64,000 bases of DNA from Bacteroidaceae bacterium (lineage in GTDB: Bacteria; Bacteroidota; Bacteroidia; Bacteroidales; Bacteroidaceae). The position numbers were made by a program, and so were the translations under genes. Positions 31,121-41,386 of this stretch are shown piece by piece. Where the stretch lies: positions 34,725 through 98,724 of the forward strand of contig JAFUKC010000021.1 in assembly GCA_017467885.1 (NCBI GenBank). The letters are read 5' to 3'. The first letter of the stretch is position 1, and each line of letters starts with the position of its first letter. Under the pieces are notes generated by a model. The model had not been told where the DNA came from and ran no database searches. It saw only the letters and a program-made list of their open reading frames with translations.

Positions 31121-31161
31121 CCGGCATCAGCACGACGCCATGCAACAAAAAAGTCGACAAA

Positions 31162-31338
31162 TTAGTTCTTTGAAGCCTCCAAAGAAACCTTACGGAACTC
31201 TTTCATCAATTTCTCAAGCTGCAAAGAAGCCTTGCGAGCACGTGTTCCTGCTGCTTTGTTTCCCTTTTCTGCCTGTGCTGTTGCATCTGCTGCATAAGCT
31301 GCATAAGTCTCCTGAATCTTTTCAATAAGCTCTTTCAT
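31162..31338 (-). CDS. Histone H1-like Hc1 family small protein
   Basis: A 58-residue basic protein (MKELIEKIQETYAAYAADA at the start, then EKGNKAAGTRARKASLQLEK, ending VSLEASKN). This matches the short Hc1-type histone-like protein found throughout Bacteroidales, which is helical, Lys/Arg/Ala-rich and presumed to bind DNA in the nucleoid. The pattern GNKAAGTRARKASL is its most conserved part. It has its own promoter 31 bp upstream and its own terminator, so it is monocistronic and probably strongly expressed. Confidence 0.88.
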   Translation of the reverse strand: MKELIEKIQETYAAYAADATAQAEKGNKAAGTRARKASLQLEKLMKEFRKVSLEASKN

Positions 31339-31368
31339 AACAATTCAATTAATTAGGTTAATGATGCA

Positions 31369-31376
31369 CAAAGATA
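31369..31376 (-). promoter_or_regulatory. Bacteroidota -7 promoter element (TATCTTTG) for the histone-like gene
   Basis: Exact TAnnTTTG match 31 bp before the start codon. Confidence 0.6.
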
Positions 31377-31748
31377 TAAAAAAACATTATAAAACATCAT
31401 TCTTGGATATTTTTTTCGAAAAAATCTTCAATAAAGCCTGTTTTTTACATCAAACACCATTAAAACAGGATAAAGAAAACGACCCCAAAAAAGCAAAACA
31501 GACTGTTTCATAATTAATATACATAAAGAATACCGTACCACAGATAGATGGAGCACATAGCAACCAAGCTGAAGAGACTGTAAGATTATCAAGATACACA
31601 TACAGAACAAACAAGGTAATTTTATTCACAAATAAAGCCATATACATAACAAAGAACAAACCTTACAAAATGAAACAGCCCGATTATCAAAAAACAAAAT
31701 AACCGTTGAAAATAAGATAAAAAAATTTTTCTATAGAAAAAATAGATA
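31377..31748. other. AT-rich gene-free interval between divergent promoters
   Basis: About 370 bp between the promoter of the histone-like gene and that of the polysaccharide export genes. Composition is strongly A/T-rich; short minus-strand ORFs of 60-70 codons are Tyr/Leu/Phe-rich and not credible. No hairpin or repeat stands out. Confidence 0.5.
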
Positions 31749-31756
31749 TAACTTTG
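31749..31756 (+). promoter_or_regulatory. Bacteroidota -7 promoter element (TAACTTTG) for the wza-wzc-rfb operon
   Basis: Exact TAnnTTTG match 48 bp before the start codon of the export lipoprotein. TTTTT at 31726-31730, 18 bp upstream, may act as the -33 element. Confidence 0.6.
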
Positions 31757-31803
31757 CAAATAGAGGATAACAATATATAACAAAACACAACAACAGACAA
31801 AAC

Positions 31804-32607
31804 ATGAAAAGAGATTTCATTAACAGCACACTTTTTACAATCATCGCAATATTGATGGTTGCATGTACATCCACAAAAGAGATAGCCTACTTTCAAGATG
31901 CACAACATGGTGACGAAACTGTAGTTGTGCCAAAGCAGATAACACTTCAGCCCGAAGATAAAATAACGATTGTTGTCAACACACGCAAAAAAGAACTTTC
32001 CGATATTTTCAACTTGCCATATATATCAAGACAATTAGGCGTATCAAACAGCTATTCTTATGCACAAGGTATATCGGCATACACAATCGACGTCAATGGC
32101 GAAATAGATTTCCCCGAGATTGGCAAGATTAAGATTGCAGGCATGACACGTGAAGAGGTTTCACAAACCATAAAAAACAAACTTATAGAGAAGAATTTAT
32201 TGACAGTTCCGGCTGTGGTAACCGTTGAATTTGCCAATCTTAAAATTTCGGTTTTAGGAGAGGTAAAGAACCCCGGACGATACAACATAGACCGCGACGC
32301 AATTACACTGCTCGATGCCATAAGCCTTGCAGGTGACCTCACTATTCATGGCCAAAGAACCAATATTCGTGTTATACGTTCAACTGCCAACGGAACACAA
32401 AAAACTTATTGTGTGAATTTGTGTTCACTCGACGAACTTCAAGCCTCGCCTGTATACTACCTGCAACAAAACGATGTAATTTATGTAGAACCAAACGAAA
32501 TGCGTGCAAGACAATCCACAGTTAACGGAAACAATGTACGCTCTTCGTCTTTCTGGATATCTTTGGCATCTTTGCTCACATCAATTTCACTTATATTTGT
32601 AAGATAA
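31804..32607 (+). CDS. Wza-type polysaccharide export lipoprotein
   Basis: A 267-residue outer-membrane polysaccharide export protein. Lipobox LMVAC places the lipidated Cys at position 21. A Poly_export domain (about 45-140: LQPEDKITIVV, then DVNGEIDFPEIGKIKIAG) is followed by an SLBB domain (KISVLGEVKNPGRYNI). The C-terminus has a hydrophobic helix (FWISLASLLTSISLIFV) that fits insertion into a membrane. It forms the export channel for capsule or exopolysaccharide together with the Wzc-like protein encoded 16 bp downstream. Confidence 0.93.
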   Translation: MKRDFINSTLFTIIAILMVACTSTKEIAYFQDAQHGDETVVVPKQITLQPEDKITIVVNTRKKELSDIFNLPYISRQLGVSNSYSYAQGISAYTIDVNGEIDFPEIGKIKIAGMTREEVSQTIKNKLIEKNLLTVPAVVTVEFANLKISVLGEVKNPGRYNIDRDAITLLDAISLAGDLTIHGQRTNIRVIRSTANGTQKTYCVNLCSLDELQASPVYYLQQNDVIYVEPNEMRARQSTVNGNNVRSSSFWISLASLLTSISLIFVR

Positions 32608-32623
32608 TTAAGACCTTAATAAT

Positions 32624-35038
32624 ATGGAAAACAAAACAAGCAGATTTCAGACAGAGGAAGAATTCGACATAAAAGAATTCCTACAAACCTGCCTTGTAAA
32701 ATGGTATTGGTTCGCTCTATCGGTAACCATAGCGTTAAGTATCGGAATATATAAGATAGCGACAACACACCCAAGCTACACCCGTTACACCGATATACTT
32801 ATAAAATCCAATGAGCAAGGTGGAGATATGGGCGCACAGATGGAAAAGTTTGCATCCATGGGTACATTCCGTGGAAACACCACTGTATTTAATGAGATAT
32901 ATGCCATACAATCGCCTGCAAATGTCATGGAAGTTGTCAAACGCCTTGGTCTAAACATGGATTATTACTGTGACGGATTATTCCATCGCAATGTATTGTA
33001 CGGAGCAAAGTTGCCTGTAAAAGCCACAATCTGCAATATACCCGATGACACTTATGCAAAGTTCACAATAGACCTGCGTAAAGATGGAACATATAAATTA
33101 TATGATTTCATTGGCACCGACTACAAGACAGGCGAAGAGATAACAGAAAAGAACATCGTTGAAGGACGCCTTTCTATAACAGCCACAGCAGAGGAAAATG
33201 CCACTGATACAGTGGAAACACCCATAGGAAAGATACATATTGCACCAATGCCACACTATATACAAGGTGAGGACATTACAATTTATGTAACAAAAAACAG
33301 TTTACATTATACCACATCGCGCTACCAATCGTTGCTGTCGTTTGTTCTGAAGGATAAAGACACCGACATTATTACAATTGCAATAAACGACCAATCGATT
33401 CAAAGAGCCGACGACATTCTGCGTACACTCATAGAGGTATACAACGAGCGTTGGGTTGAAGATAAGAATAAAATTGCCGACAGCACATCGGAATTTATTA
33501 ATGAACGACTCAAATACATCAGTAAAGAACTGGACAACGTCGACAGCGAAATTTCATCGTACAAAAGCAAAAACCTGTTGCCCAATGTAGATGTGGCAAG
33601 CAACATGTACATGTCGCAGAGTAGAGATATAAACAATAAGATACTCGACCTGAAAAATGAGCTGGAGATGACACAGGCCGTAAAAGATTATCTTACAAAC
33701 GAAGACACAAAAAACAAGATTCTTCCGGCCAATGTAGGTATAAGCGACTTGAGCATTGAACAGCAAATTTCCGAATACAACCGTAACATGTTGCAACGCA
33801 ACAGCCTTGTAGCAAGCAGTAGCACGCAGAACCCATTGGTAATAGACCTCGACAACTCGCTCGAAGCTATGCGTCAGGGTATCATAACATCAATAAACAA
33901 CCAACTGCAGGGATTACATACACAAATAAACAACCTGGAAAAGGAGATAGCGCAAACCAATGCGCAAATAGCAAAGAATCCTTCACAATCGAAATATTTG
34001 GAATCGGCAGGACGTGAGCAGACCGTAAAAGCCACCCTTTACCTGTTTCTGCTACAGAAACGCGAAGAGAACCAGTTGTCTAAAGCATTTACAGCATATA
34101 ACACACGCATTATAACACCGGCGACAGGCAGCAATATACCAACCGGCCCAAGAAGCAAACGTTTATTGATTTTCTCTTTAGCCATAGGTTTATTTGTGCC
34201 TGCGGCATACATTCTGATACGAGAATATTTCAATACAAAGATTCGCGGCAGGAAAGACCTTGAAAGAATAGACATACCAATCGTTGGCGAGATTCCTTTT
34301 ATAGGCAAAAGAAGACAACATCTATCTTTCCGCAAAGAAAACGAAAATCTTAAACTTATAATAAGTGACGGAAATCATAATGTTATAAACGAAGCATTCA
34401 GAGTATTGCGCACCAATATCGAATTCTTGATAAAAGAGAAAGAGAAGAACGTTATGATATGCACATCGTTCAATCCCGGTAGTGGAAAAAGTTTCACCGT
34501 CATCAACCTTGCAGCATCACTTGCACTGAAGAAGCGCAAAGTGTTGCTTATCGATGGAGACATGCGCCACGCATCATTAAGCACCTATGCAGGACAGTCA
34601 AGAACAGGTCTAAGCAACTATCTTGCCGAGATGTGCGACAATATCGAGCAGATTATAATTCACAACTCTATAAGTGAAGGAATCGATTTAATTCCGGCCG
34701 GTGTAATACCACCCAACCCTACAGAATTGCTCGAGAGCAACAGATTGGGTGAACTAATACAGAAAATCAAAACCGAATACGACTATGTGATTATTGATTG
34801 TCCACCTATCGATTTGGTTGCAGACACCTCTATTATAGAGAAACACACCGACCGCACATTGTTCATCGTTCGCTCGGGCCTTTTAGAGCGTCGTATGTTG
34901 TCCGAACTTGATAAAATACATAGCGACAACCGATTTAAGGCTATGTCATTAATCATCAATGGCATAGAACAGAAGTACGGCCGCTATGGCTATGGATACG
35001 GTTACGGATATGGTTACAGTTATCACCAAAAAAATTAA
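32624..35038 (+). CDS. Wzc-type chain-length regulator and BY-kinase
   Basis: An 804-residue inner-membrane protein. Two transmembrane helices (about 28-47 and 505-525) flank a large periplasmic region with coiled coils (about 270-480). The cytosolic bacterial tyrosine kinase domain has Walker A FNPGSGKSF (Lys622), Walker A' VLLIDGDMRH and Walker B YVIIDCPPI. The extreme C-terminus is a tyrosine cluster, YGRYGYGYGYGYGYSYH, the autophosphorylation tail. It controls polymer length and export with Wza and the Wzy pathway. Located between the export lipoprotein and rfbA. Confidence 0.94.
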   Translation: MENKTSRFQTEEEFDIKEFLQTCLVKWYWFALSVTIALSIGIYKIATTHPSYTRYTDILIKSNEQGGDMGAQMEKFASMGTFRGNTTVFNEIYAIQSPANVMEVVKRLGLNMDYYCDGLFHRNVLYGAKLPVKATICNIPDDTYAKFTIDLRKDGTYKLYDFIGTDYKTGEEITEKNIVEGRLSITATAEENATDTVETPIGKIHIAPMPHYIQGEDITIYVTKNSLHYTTSRYQSLLSFVLKDKDTDIITIAINDQSIQRADDILRTLIEVYNERWVEDKNKIADSTSEFINERLKYISKELDNVDSEISSYKSKNLLPNVDVASNMYMSQSRDINNKILDLKNELEMTQAVKDYLTNEDTKNKILPANVGISDLSIEQQISEYNRNMLQRNSLVASSSTQNPLVIDLDNSLEAMRQGIITSINNQLQGLHTQINNLEKEIAQTNAQIAKNPSQSKYLESAGREQTVKATLYLFLLQKREENQLSKAFTAYNTRIITPATGSNIPTGPRSKRLLIFSLAIGLFVPAAYILIREYFNTKIRGRKDLERIDIPIVGEIPFIGKRRQHLSFRKENENLKLIISDGNHNVINEAFRVLRTNIEFLIKEKEKNVMICTSFNPGSGKSFTVINLAASLALKKRKVLLIDGDMRHASLSTYAGQSRTGLSNYLAEMCDNIEQIIIHNSISEGIDLIPAGVIPPNPTELLESNRLGELIQKIKTEYDYVIIDCPPIDLVADTSIIEKHTDRTLFIVRSGLLERRMLSELDKIHSDNRFKAMSLIINGIEQKYGRYGYGYGYGYGYSYHQKN

Positions 35039-35041
35039 GTG

Positions 35042-35926
35042 ATGAAAGGAATTGTATTAGCCGGAGGGTCGGGTACGCGCCTCTACCCCATAACAAAAGG
35101 AGTAAGTAAACAGTTGTTGCCCATATACGATAAGCCAATGGTATATTATCCTATATCGGTATTGATGTTGGCAGGTATACGCGAAATACTTATCATATCC
35201 ACCCCACAGGATTTGCCTGCTTTCAAACGTCTATTGGGTGATGGCAGCGACTATGGTGTAAAGTTTGAATATGCCGAACAGCCATCGCCCGACGGATTGG
35301 CACAAGCATTCATTATTGGCGAGAAATTCATAGGCAACGAAGCGGCCTGCCTGGTGCTTGGCGACAATATCTTTTATGGCGCAGGGTTCACCTCGATGTT
35401 GAACGAGGCTGTAAGAACTGCCGAAAAAGAGGAGAAAGCTACAGTATTCGGATATCGTGTTGAAGACCCCGAACGATACGGAGTTGCAGAATTCGACGCA
35501 AACGGCAACTGTTTGTCGATAGAAGAGAAGCCACTACATCCCAAAAGCAATTATGCAGTTGTGGGATTATACTTCTACCCCAACAAGGTTATAGATGTTG
35601 CAAAAAACATCAAACCATCGGCCCGCGGAGAGCTTGAGATTACAACAGTAAACCAACATTTTTTGGAAGAGAAAAACTTGAAAGTGCAAACACTCGGACG
35701 CGGATTTGCATGGTTGGATACAGGTACGCACGATTCGTTGAGCGAAGCATCCACATTTGTTGAGGTTATAGAGAAACGCCAAGGGCTGAAAATAGCATGT
35801 CTCGAAGGTATCGCCTACAGAAACAAATGGATAGACGAGAAGAAAATGCGCGAATTGGCAGAGCCGATGATAAAGAACCAATACGGGCAATACCTTATAA
35901 AAGTAATAGAAGATTGCAAGAAATAG
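35042..35926 (+). CDS. rfbA: Glucose-1-phosphate thymidylyltransferase
   Basis: A 294-residue nucleotidyltransferase from the ATG at 35042, three bases after the wzc stop; a GTG directly before it is less likely. The signature [20 protein letters not shown] binds dTTP and sugar phosphate, with further blocks [10 protein letters not shown] and LGDNIFYG. It makes dTDP-glucose, the first step of dTDP-rhamnose synthesis, in the cytosol. Followed by rfbC after 23 bp. Confidence 0.97.
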   Translation: MKGIVLAGGSGTRLYPITKGVSKQLLPIYDKPMVYYPISVLMLAGIREILIISTPQDLPAFKRLLGDGSDYGVKFEYAEQPSPDGLAQAFIIGEKFIGNEAACLVLGDNIFYGAGFTSMLNEAVRTAEKEEKATVFGYRVEDPERYGVAEFDANGNCLSIEEKPLHPKSNYAVVGLYFYPNKVIDVAKNIKPSARGELEITTVNQHFLEEKNLKVQTLGRGFAWLDTGTHDSLSEASTFVEVIEKRQGLKIACLEGIAYRNKWIDEKKMRELAEPMIKNQYGQYLIKVIEDCKK

Positions 35927-35949
35927 GAATAATATTAAACTACTTCTAA

Positions 35950-36522
35950 ATGGAGGTCATTAAAACAGAGATAGAAGGTGTCTGCATAATCGAGCCACGT
36001 GTCATACACGACGAACGCGGATATTTCTTTGAATCATTCTCGCAACGCGAATTCGACGAAAAGGTGCGTCCTGTACAATTCGTACAGGATAACGAATCAA
36101 AATCGTCATACGGAGTGCTACGCGGGCTGCACTTTCAGAAAGGCAAACACTCACAAAGCAAACTTGTGCGCGTAGTGAAAGGTGCAGTTCTGGATGTGGC
36201 GGTAGATATACGCAAAGGTTCACCCACTTTCGGCAAATATGTTGCTGTGGAGTTAAGCGACAGGAACCATAAGCAATTGTTTATACCACGTGGCTTTGCC
36301 CATGGATTTTCGGTACTGACAGACGAGGTTGTATTTCAATACAAATGCGATAATTTCTACTGTCACGAAAGCGAAGGAGCCATAGCCTGGAACGACCCTA
36401 AGCTAAATATCGATTGGTGTATTCCTTCCGACAGAATTATCCTTTCAGAAAAAGATAAGCACCACAAGCCACTTGCCGAGGCCGATTATCTGTTCGACTA
36501 CAACGAAGATTTATACAAATGA
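35950..36522 (+). CDS. rfbC: dTDP-4-dehydrorhamnose 3,5-epimerase
   Basis: A 190-residue cupin-type epimerase. Typical segments are DERGYFFESFSQREF, SYGVLRGLHFQKG (with the catalytic His), KLVRVVKGAVLDVAVDIRKGS in pattern, and FIPRGFAHGF. It performs the third step to dTDP-L-rhamnose. It overlaps rfbD by four bases (ATGA), so the two are translationally coupled. Confidence 0.96.
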   Translation: MEVIKTEIEGVCIIEPRVIHDERGYFFESFSQREFDEKVRPVQFVQDNESKSSYGVLRGLHFQKGKHSQSKLVRVVKGAVLDVAVDIRKGSPTFGKYVAVELSDRNHKQLFIPRGFAHGFSVLTDEVVFQYKCDNFYCHESEGAIAWNDPKLNIDWCIPSDRIILSEKDKHHKPLAEADYLFDYNEDLYK

Positions 36523-37412
36523 AAACAATACTTATTACGGGCGCAAACGGCCAATTGGGTAACAGCATGCGTGCTGCAACGGCAGGCAGCATAAATCGCT
36601 ATATATTCACCGATGTTGCCGAATTGGATATTACCGACCGCAACGCCGTAATCAATACAGTAGCAAAAGAGAAGGTGGATGTAATCGTCAACTGTGCGGC
36701 ATACACAAATGTAGACAAAGCCGAAGATGATACAGGCGCAGCGTTCAGGCTGAACTGCACAGCAGTAGAAAACCTTGCCGCGGCAGCAAAAAGAGAAGAC
36801 GCAACACTTATACATATTTCCACCGATTACGTATTCGAAGGAAACGCCAACAAACCTATAACCGAAGAGGAAAAGACTAATCCGCAAGGAGTTTATGGTA
36901 GAACAAAGCTCGCAGGTGAAGAGGCTGTCATTGCAACAGGATGCAAGCATATAATATTACGTACTGCATGGTTATACTCACCATACGGAAAGAACTTTGT
37001 GAAGACAATGCAGCAACTGACAAGCAGCAAGGAGAAGCTGAATGTAGTATTCGACCAAGTGGGTACACCTACATACGCAGCCGACCTTGCCGAACTAATC
37101 TGTCACATAATAGAGAACGACAAACTGCATATACAAGGAACCTTCCATTACAGCAACGAAGGTGTCTGTTCGTGGTACGATTTTGCAAAAGAGATATGCG
37201 AATTAAGCGGTAACAGTTGCGACATACAGCCATGCCACAGCAACGAATTCCCAACTAAGGTGAAACGCCCCCATTTTTCGGTATTGGACAAGACAAAGGT
37301 AAAAAGCCGCTTCGGAATAACAATACCTCATTGGAAAGAGTCGCTTCGCAAGTGCGTCAAAGAATTGGCAACAAATAACTATTTTAATTCCACCCATTTC
37401 AGATGTATATGA
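36519..37412 (+). CDS. rfbD: dTDP-4-dehydrorhamnose reductase
   Basis: A 297-residue SDR enzyme for the last step to dTDP-L-rhamnose. The nucleotide-binding motif is ITGANGQLGNSM, the catalytic region has HISTDYVFEG and Tyr-x3-Lys in YGRTKLAGE, and LRTAWLYSPYGKNFV is a family block. It is the last gene of the plus-strand polysaccharide operon and its 3' end overlaps the converging small gene at 37.4 kb by 14 bp. Confidence 0.96.
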   Translation: MKTILITGANGQLGNSMRAATAGSINRYIFTDVAELDITDRNAVINTVAKEKVDVIVNCAAYTNVDKAEDDTGAAFRLNCTAVENLAAAAKREDATLIHISTDYVFEGNANKPITEEEKTNPQGVYGRTKLAGEEAVIATGCKHIILRTAWLYSPYGKNFVKTMQQLTSSKEKLNVVFDQVGTPTYAADLAELICHIIENDKLHIQGTFHYSNEGVCSWYDFAKEICELSGNSCDIQPCHSNEFPTKVKRPHFSVLDKTKVKSRFGITIPHWKESLRKCVKELATNNYFNSTHFRCI

Positions 37413-37710
37413 TATCTAACTTTTCACTTACAGGAAAAGGTTCCGTCCAATTATCCCACGAAGAATACAGAATTGTCAGTCCACGATAATAAGCCGAAAT
37501 TCTAATCGCCTGCAGACGCTCCCAGGCAGGCACACCATAATCGGTAGAGAAGCCCGAGAGCAACAAACGATGCGATATATAATCGAGTTCATAATATCCG
37601 CCGCCATAGCATATTTCACCGGGTTTAAGCAATTCACGATGACGAGCCACCATCCCCATTCGCAAAATTCCCCTGTCGGTTATAATGAATTTAGGTTGTA
37701 TCCTGTTCAT
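37399..37710 (-). CDS. Small conserved-looking hypothetical protein
   Basis: Start MNRIQPKFIITDRGILRMGM gives 103 residues; a GTG/ATG twelve codons upstream would lie inside a hairpin and is unlikely. The protein is rich in Tyr and aromatic residues (CYGGGYYELDYISHRLLLSGFSTDYG) with no signal peptide or membrane segment. I recall similar small proteins in Bacteroidales but cannot name a function. It converges on rfbD and is downstream of pyrG on the same strand. Confidence 0.6.
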   Translation of the reverse strand: MNRIQPKFIITDRGILRMGMVARHRELLKPGEICYGGGYYELDYISHRLLLSGFSTDYGVPAWERLQAIRISAYYRGLTILYSSWDNWTEPFPVSEKLDIIYI

Positions 37711-37721
37711 AAGAGATAGCA

Positions 37722-37741
37722 GCCTGCCCAAAAGGGCAGGC
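37722..37741 (-). terminator. GC-rich hairpin between pyrG and the small hypothetical gene
   Basis: Perfect 8-bp arms GCCTGCCC (37722-37729) and GGGCAGGC (37734-37741), loop AAAA. No U-run follows on the minus strand, so it may only weaken read-through from pyrG. Confidence 0.4.
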
Positions 37742-37750
37742 CGCATTCAT

Positions 37751-39367
<1,617 letters not shown>

Positions 39368-39385
39368 TTAGTTAATAATTCAATT

Positions 39386-39406
39386 AAAAAAAGTCCCATA
39401 AAGGAC
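39386..39406 (-). promoter_or_regulatory. Terminator-like hairpin in the pyrG leader
   Basis: On the minus strand GTCC (39406-39403), a six-base loop, GGAC (39396-39393) and then seven T. The stem is only four pairs, so it is a weak candidate attenuator 31 bp before pyrG. Confidence 0.3.
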
Positions 39407-39486
39407 CATTAAAATACATTCAATATACAAATATACGCCTGCATAAAGATGCGGATAGTGCAATCACGTATGCTGTTCTCCGACTG

Positions 39487-39494
39487 CAAAGATA
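39487..39494 (-). promoter_or_regulatory. Bacteroidota -7 promoter element (TATCTTTG) for pyrG
   Basis: Exact TAnnTTTG match 132 bp before the pyrG start, located between the his operon terminator and pyrG. Confidence 0.55.
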
Positions 39495-39511
39495 AAAAAG
39501 AAATTTCACAA

Positions 39512-39545
39512 GCAGCCCACTTTTCAAAAGAAAAAAGCGGGCTGC
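39512..39545 (-). terminator. Terminator of the his operon
   Basis: Arms GCAGCCCACTTTT (39512-39524) and AAAAAGCGGGCTGC (39532-39545), one wobble, about 70 bp after the stop of the last gene. On the minus strand it is followed by TTGTGAAATTTCTTTTTT. Confidence 0.8.
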
Positions 39546-39617
39546 ACAAAAATTATTTATCGAAAAAATTTAGAAGCAGTTTATATTTGCATCATTGTTT
39601 TTTTATAGAGCCTCTTA

Positions 39618-40013
39618 TTACATTCGGACACGCAGATAGCACCTCTTCTCGTTTAAAGAGTCCGATAACTCAATTGTTGACAGTACAAGAGTATCCCCGT
39701 TGAGTGTTACACCATATTTACTTTCTTTATCCGATAAAACAGCACCTGCCGGAGATTTATATACAACATTAAGATTATTATCCTGTGACCATTGCAGACA
39801 ATATTGCAAAGTATCGGCAACAAATACAAAACCGGTGAAATCTTCGTTGAACATAATCTCTTGTTTCACATCTGTTGCCGGAGTCTGTTGCAACCACATG
39901 CCCCAGATAGGATTAATCTCCTTTTTATCAGAAGATTGCTGCGATTTATTCCCACACGAAAACAATGCCATCATCGACATTGCAACCATACATACTGTAT
40001 ATATCCTTTTCAT
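39618..40013 (-). CDS. Hypothetical lipoprotein, last gene of the his operon
   Basis: A 131-residue protein with lipobox LFSC (Cys20), then a Ser/Gln/Lys linker and a beta-rich domain with IWGMWLQQ near its start and TLNGDTLVLSTIELSD near its end, a pattern like small lipocalin-type lipoproteins of Bacteroidales. It starts only five bases after hisIE and ends before the operon terminator, so it must be cotranscribed with histidine genes. Its role is unknown; a link to histidine metabolism is not supported by any motif. Confidence 0.7.
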   Translation of the reverse strand: MKRIYTVCMVAMSMMALFSCGNKSQQSSDKKEINPIWGMWLQQTPATDVKQEIMFNEDFTGFVFVADTLQYCLQWSQDNNLNVVYKSPAGAVLSDKESKYGVTLNGDTLVLSTIELSDSLNEKRCYLRVRM

Positions 40014-40018
40014 ATCTT

Positions 40019-40618
40019 TTATTTATGCCGCGAAGCAAGTTCTTTTTCCAAATCGGCAATAGTGAATCCCATCTGTTCGTTCAACACCAATAAATGGTAT
40101 ATTAAATCACTTGCCTCATAAAGATAACGCGATTTATTGTCATCTATTGCCTCGATAACAGTTTCGACAGCCTCTTCACCCACTTTTTGTGCAATTTTAT
40201 TCACTCCTTTATTAAAAAGATGCGTAGTGTATGAACCCTCGGGCATGTCGCTATGGCGCTGCCGTATTACAGCCTGCAACTTTCTGATAAAACCTTCGTT
40301 GTCGGGAGTATCGAAACAACTCAAAGTATTGCGATGACATGCCGGACCATAAGGCTTGCCCATGATAAGAAGCGTATCATTATCGCAATCGGCATACATA
40401 TTTATAACCTCGATGTAATTTCCGCTTGTTTCGCCTTTTGTCCACAGTGCACCACGCGAACGACTGTAAAAAGTAGCTTTACCTGTCTCCATTGTCTTTT
40501 CAAAAGCCTCTTTGTTCATGTATGCAACCATAAGCACCTTTAATGTTGCATAATCCTGTACCACTACCGGCAACAATCCATCACCGGTCTTCGATAAATT
40601 AAAATCTGTAAAATTCAT
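40019..40618 (-). CDS. hisIE: Bifunctional phosphoribosyl-AMP cyclohydrolase / phosphoribosyl-ATP pyrophosphatase
   Basis: A 199-residue fusion. The HisI part (about 1-110) has VLMVAYMNKEAFEKT, ATFYSRSRG.LWTKGE in pattern, DCDNDTLL and the zinc cysteine in GPACHRNT. The HisE part (about 115-199) has KVGEEAVETVIEA, the pyrophosphatase metal site, and ASDLIYHLLVL. It performs steps 2 and 3 of histidine synthesis. It is 12 bp after hisF. Confidence 0.97.
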   Translation of the reverse strand: MNFTDFNLSKTGDGLLPVVVQDYATLKVLMVAYMNKEAFEKTMETGKATFYSRSRGALWTKGETSGNYIEVINMYADCDNDTLLIMGKPYGPACHRNTLSCFDTPDNEGFIRKLQAVIRQRHSDMPEGSYTTHLFNKGVNKIAQKVGEEAVETVIEAIDDNKSRYLYEASDLIYHLLVLNEQMGFTIADLEKELASRHK

Positions 40619-40630
40619 ATTATATATAGT

Positions 40631-41386
40631 TTATACTCGCACTTTTATTCCATACTCTTTCAAACGACGTTTAAGCTCGCCAACTGTAATTTCGCCATAA
40701 TGAAATATACTTGCCGCAAGCGCAGCATCGGCACGTCCCTTCGACAACACATCGGCAATATCCTCTACCGACCCGGCACCGCCCGAGGCTATTATAGGAA
40801 TCGACAGTTGTTGTGACAACTCGGCAAACAGGTCGCAAGGATACCCCTCGCGTGTTCCGTCATGGTCCATTGATGTGAGCAAAATTTCACCGGCACCACG
40901 CTCCTGCCCTTCACGTGCCCATGCAAAGAGTTCGCGATTCGTAAGCTGCCGGCCGCCATGCGTGGTGATAAGGTATCTGCCATCAACCCTTTTCGCATCT
41001 ATTGCCAACACCACAAACTGACTGCCATACTTGGCTGCGATCTCATCTATCAGTGACGGATTACGCACCGCCGCACTGTTTATCGAAATTTTGTCGGCAC
41101 CAACATCAAGCAGGCGGGCTGCATCATCAATTGTCGAGATACCGCCACCAACGGTAAAAGGTATATTTATATTCTGCGCAATGCGTTCCACAAGTGAAGT
41201 AAAGGTATTGCGTCCCTCAACTGTCGCGCTTATATCAAGATATACAAGTTCGTCGGCTCCTTGTGCGGCGTATGCCCTGCCAAGTTCCACAGCATCGCCA
41301 ACATCCTGCAAACCAACAAAGTTCACACCTTTCACAGTGCGGCCCTCTTTCACATCGAGGCAAGGTATTATACGTTTTGCAACCAT
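40631..41386 (-). CDS. hisF: Imidazole glycerol phosphate synthase, cyclase subunit
   Basis: A 251-residue TIM barrel starting MVAKRIIPCLDVKEGRTVKG, with catalytic Asp11 in CLDV and Asp in SMDHDGT. The phosphate loops are TVGGGI and ASGGAG. With HisH it closes the imidazole ring, giving imidazole glycerol phosphate and AICAR. Its start lies 19 bp inside hisA, indicating coupled translation. Confidence 0.98.
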   Translation of the reverse strand: MVAKRIIPCLDVKEGRTVKGVNFVGLQDVGDAVELGRAYAAQGADELVYLDISATVEGRNTFTSLVERIAQNINIPFTVGGGISTIDDAARLLDVGADKISINSAAVRNPSLIDEIAAKYGSQFVVLAIDAKRVDGRYLITTHGGRQLTNRELFAWAREGQERGAGEILLTSMDHDGTREGYPCDLFAELSQQLSIPIIASGGAGSVEDIADVLSKGRADAALAASIFHYGEITVGELKRRLKEYGIKVRV

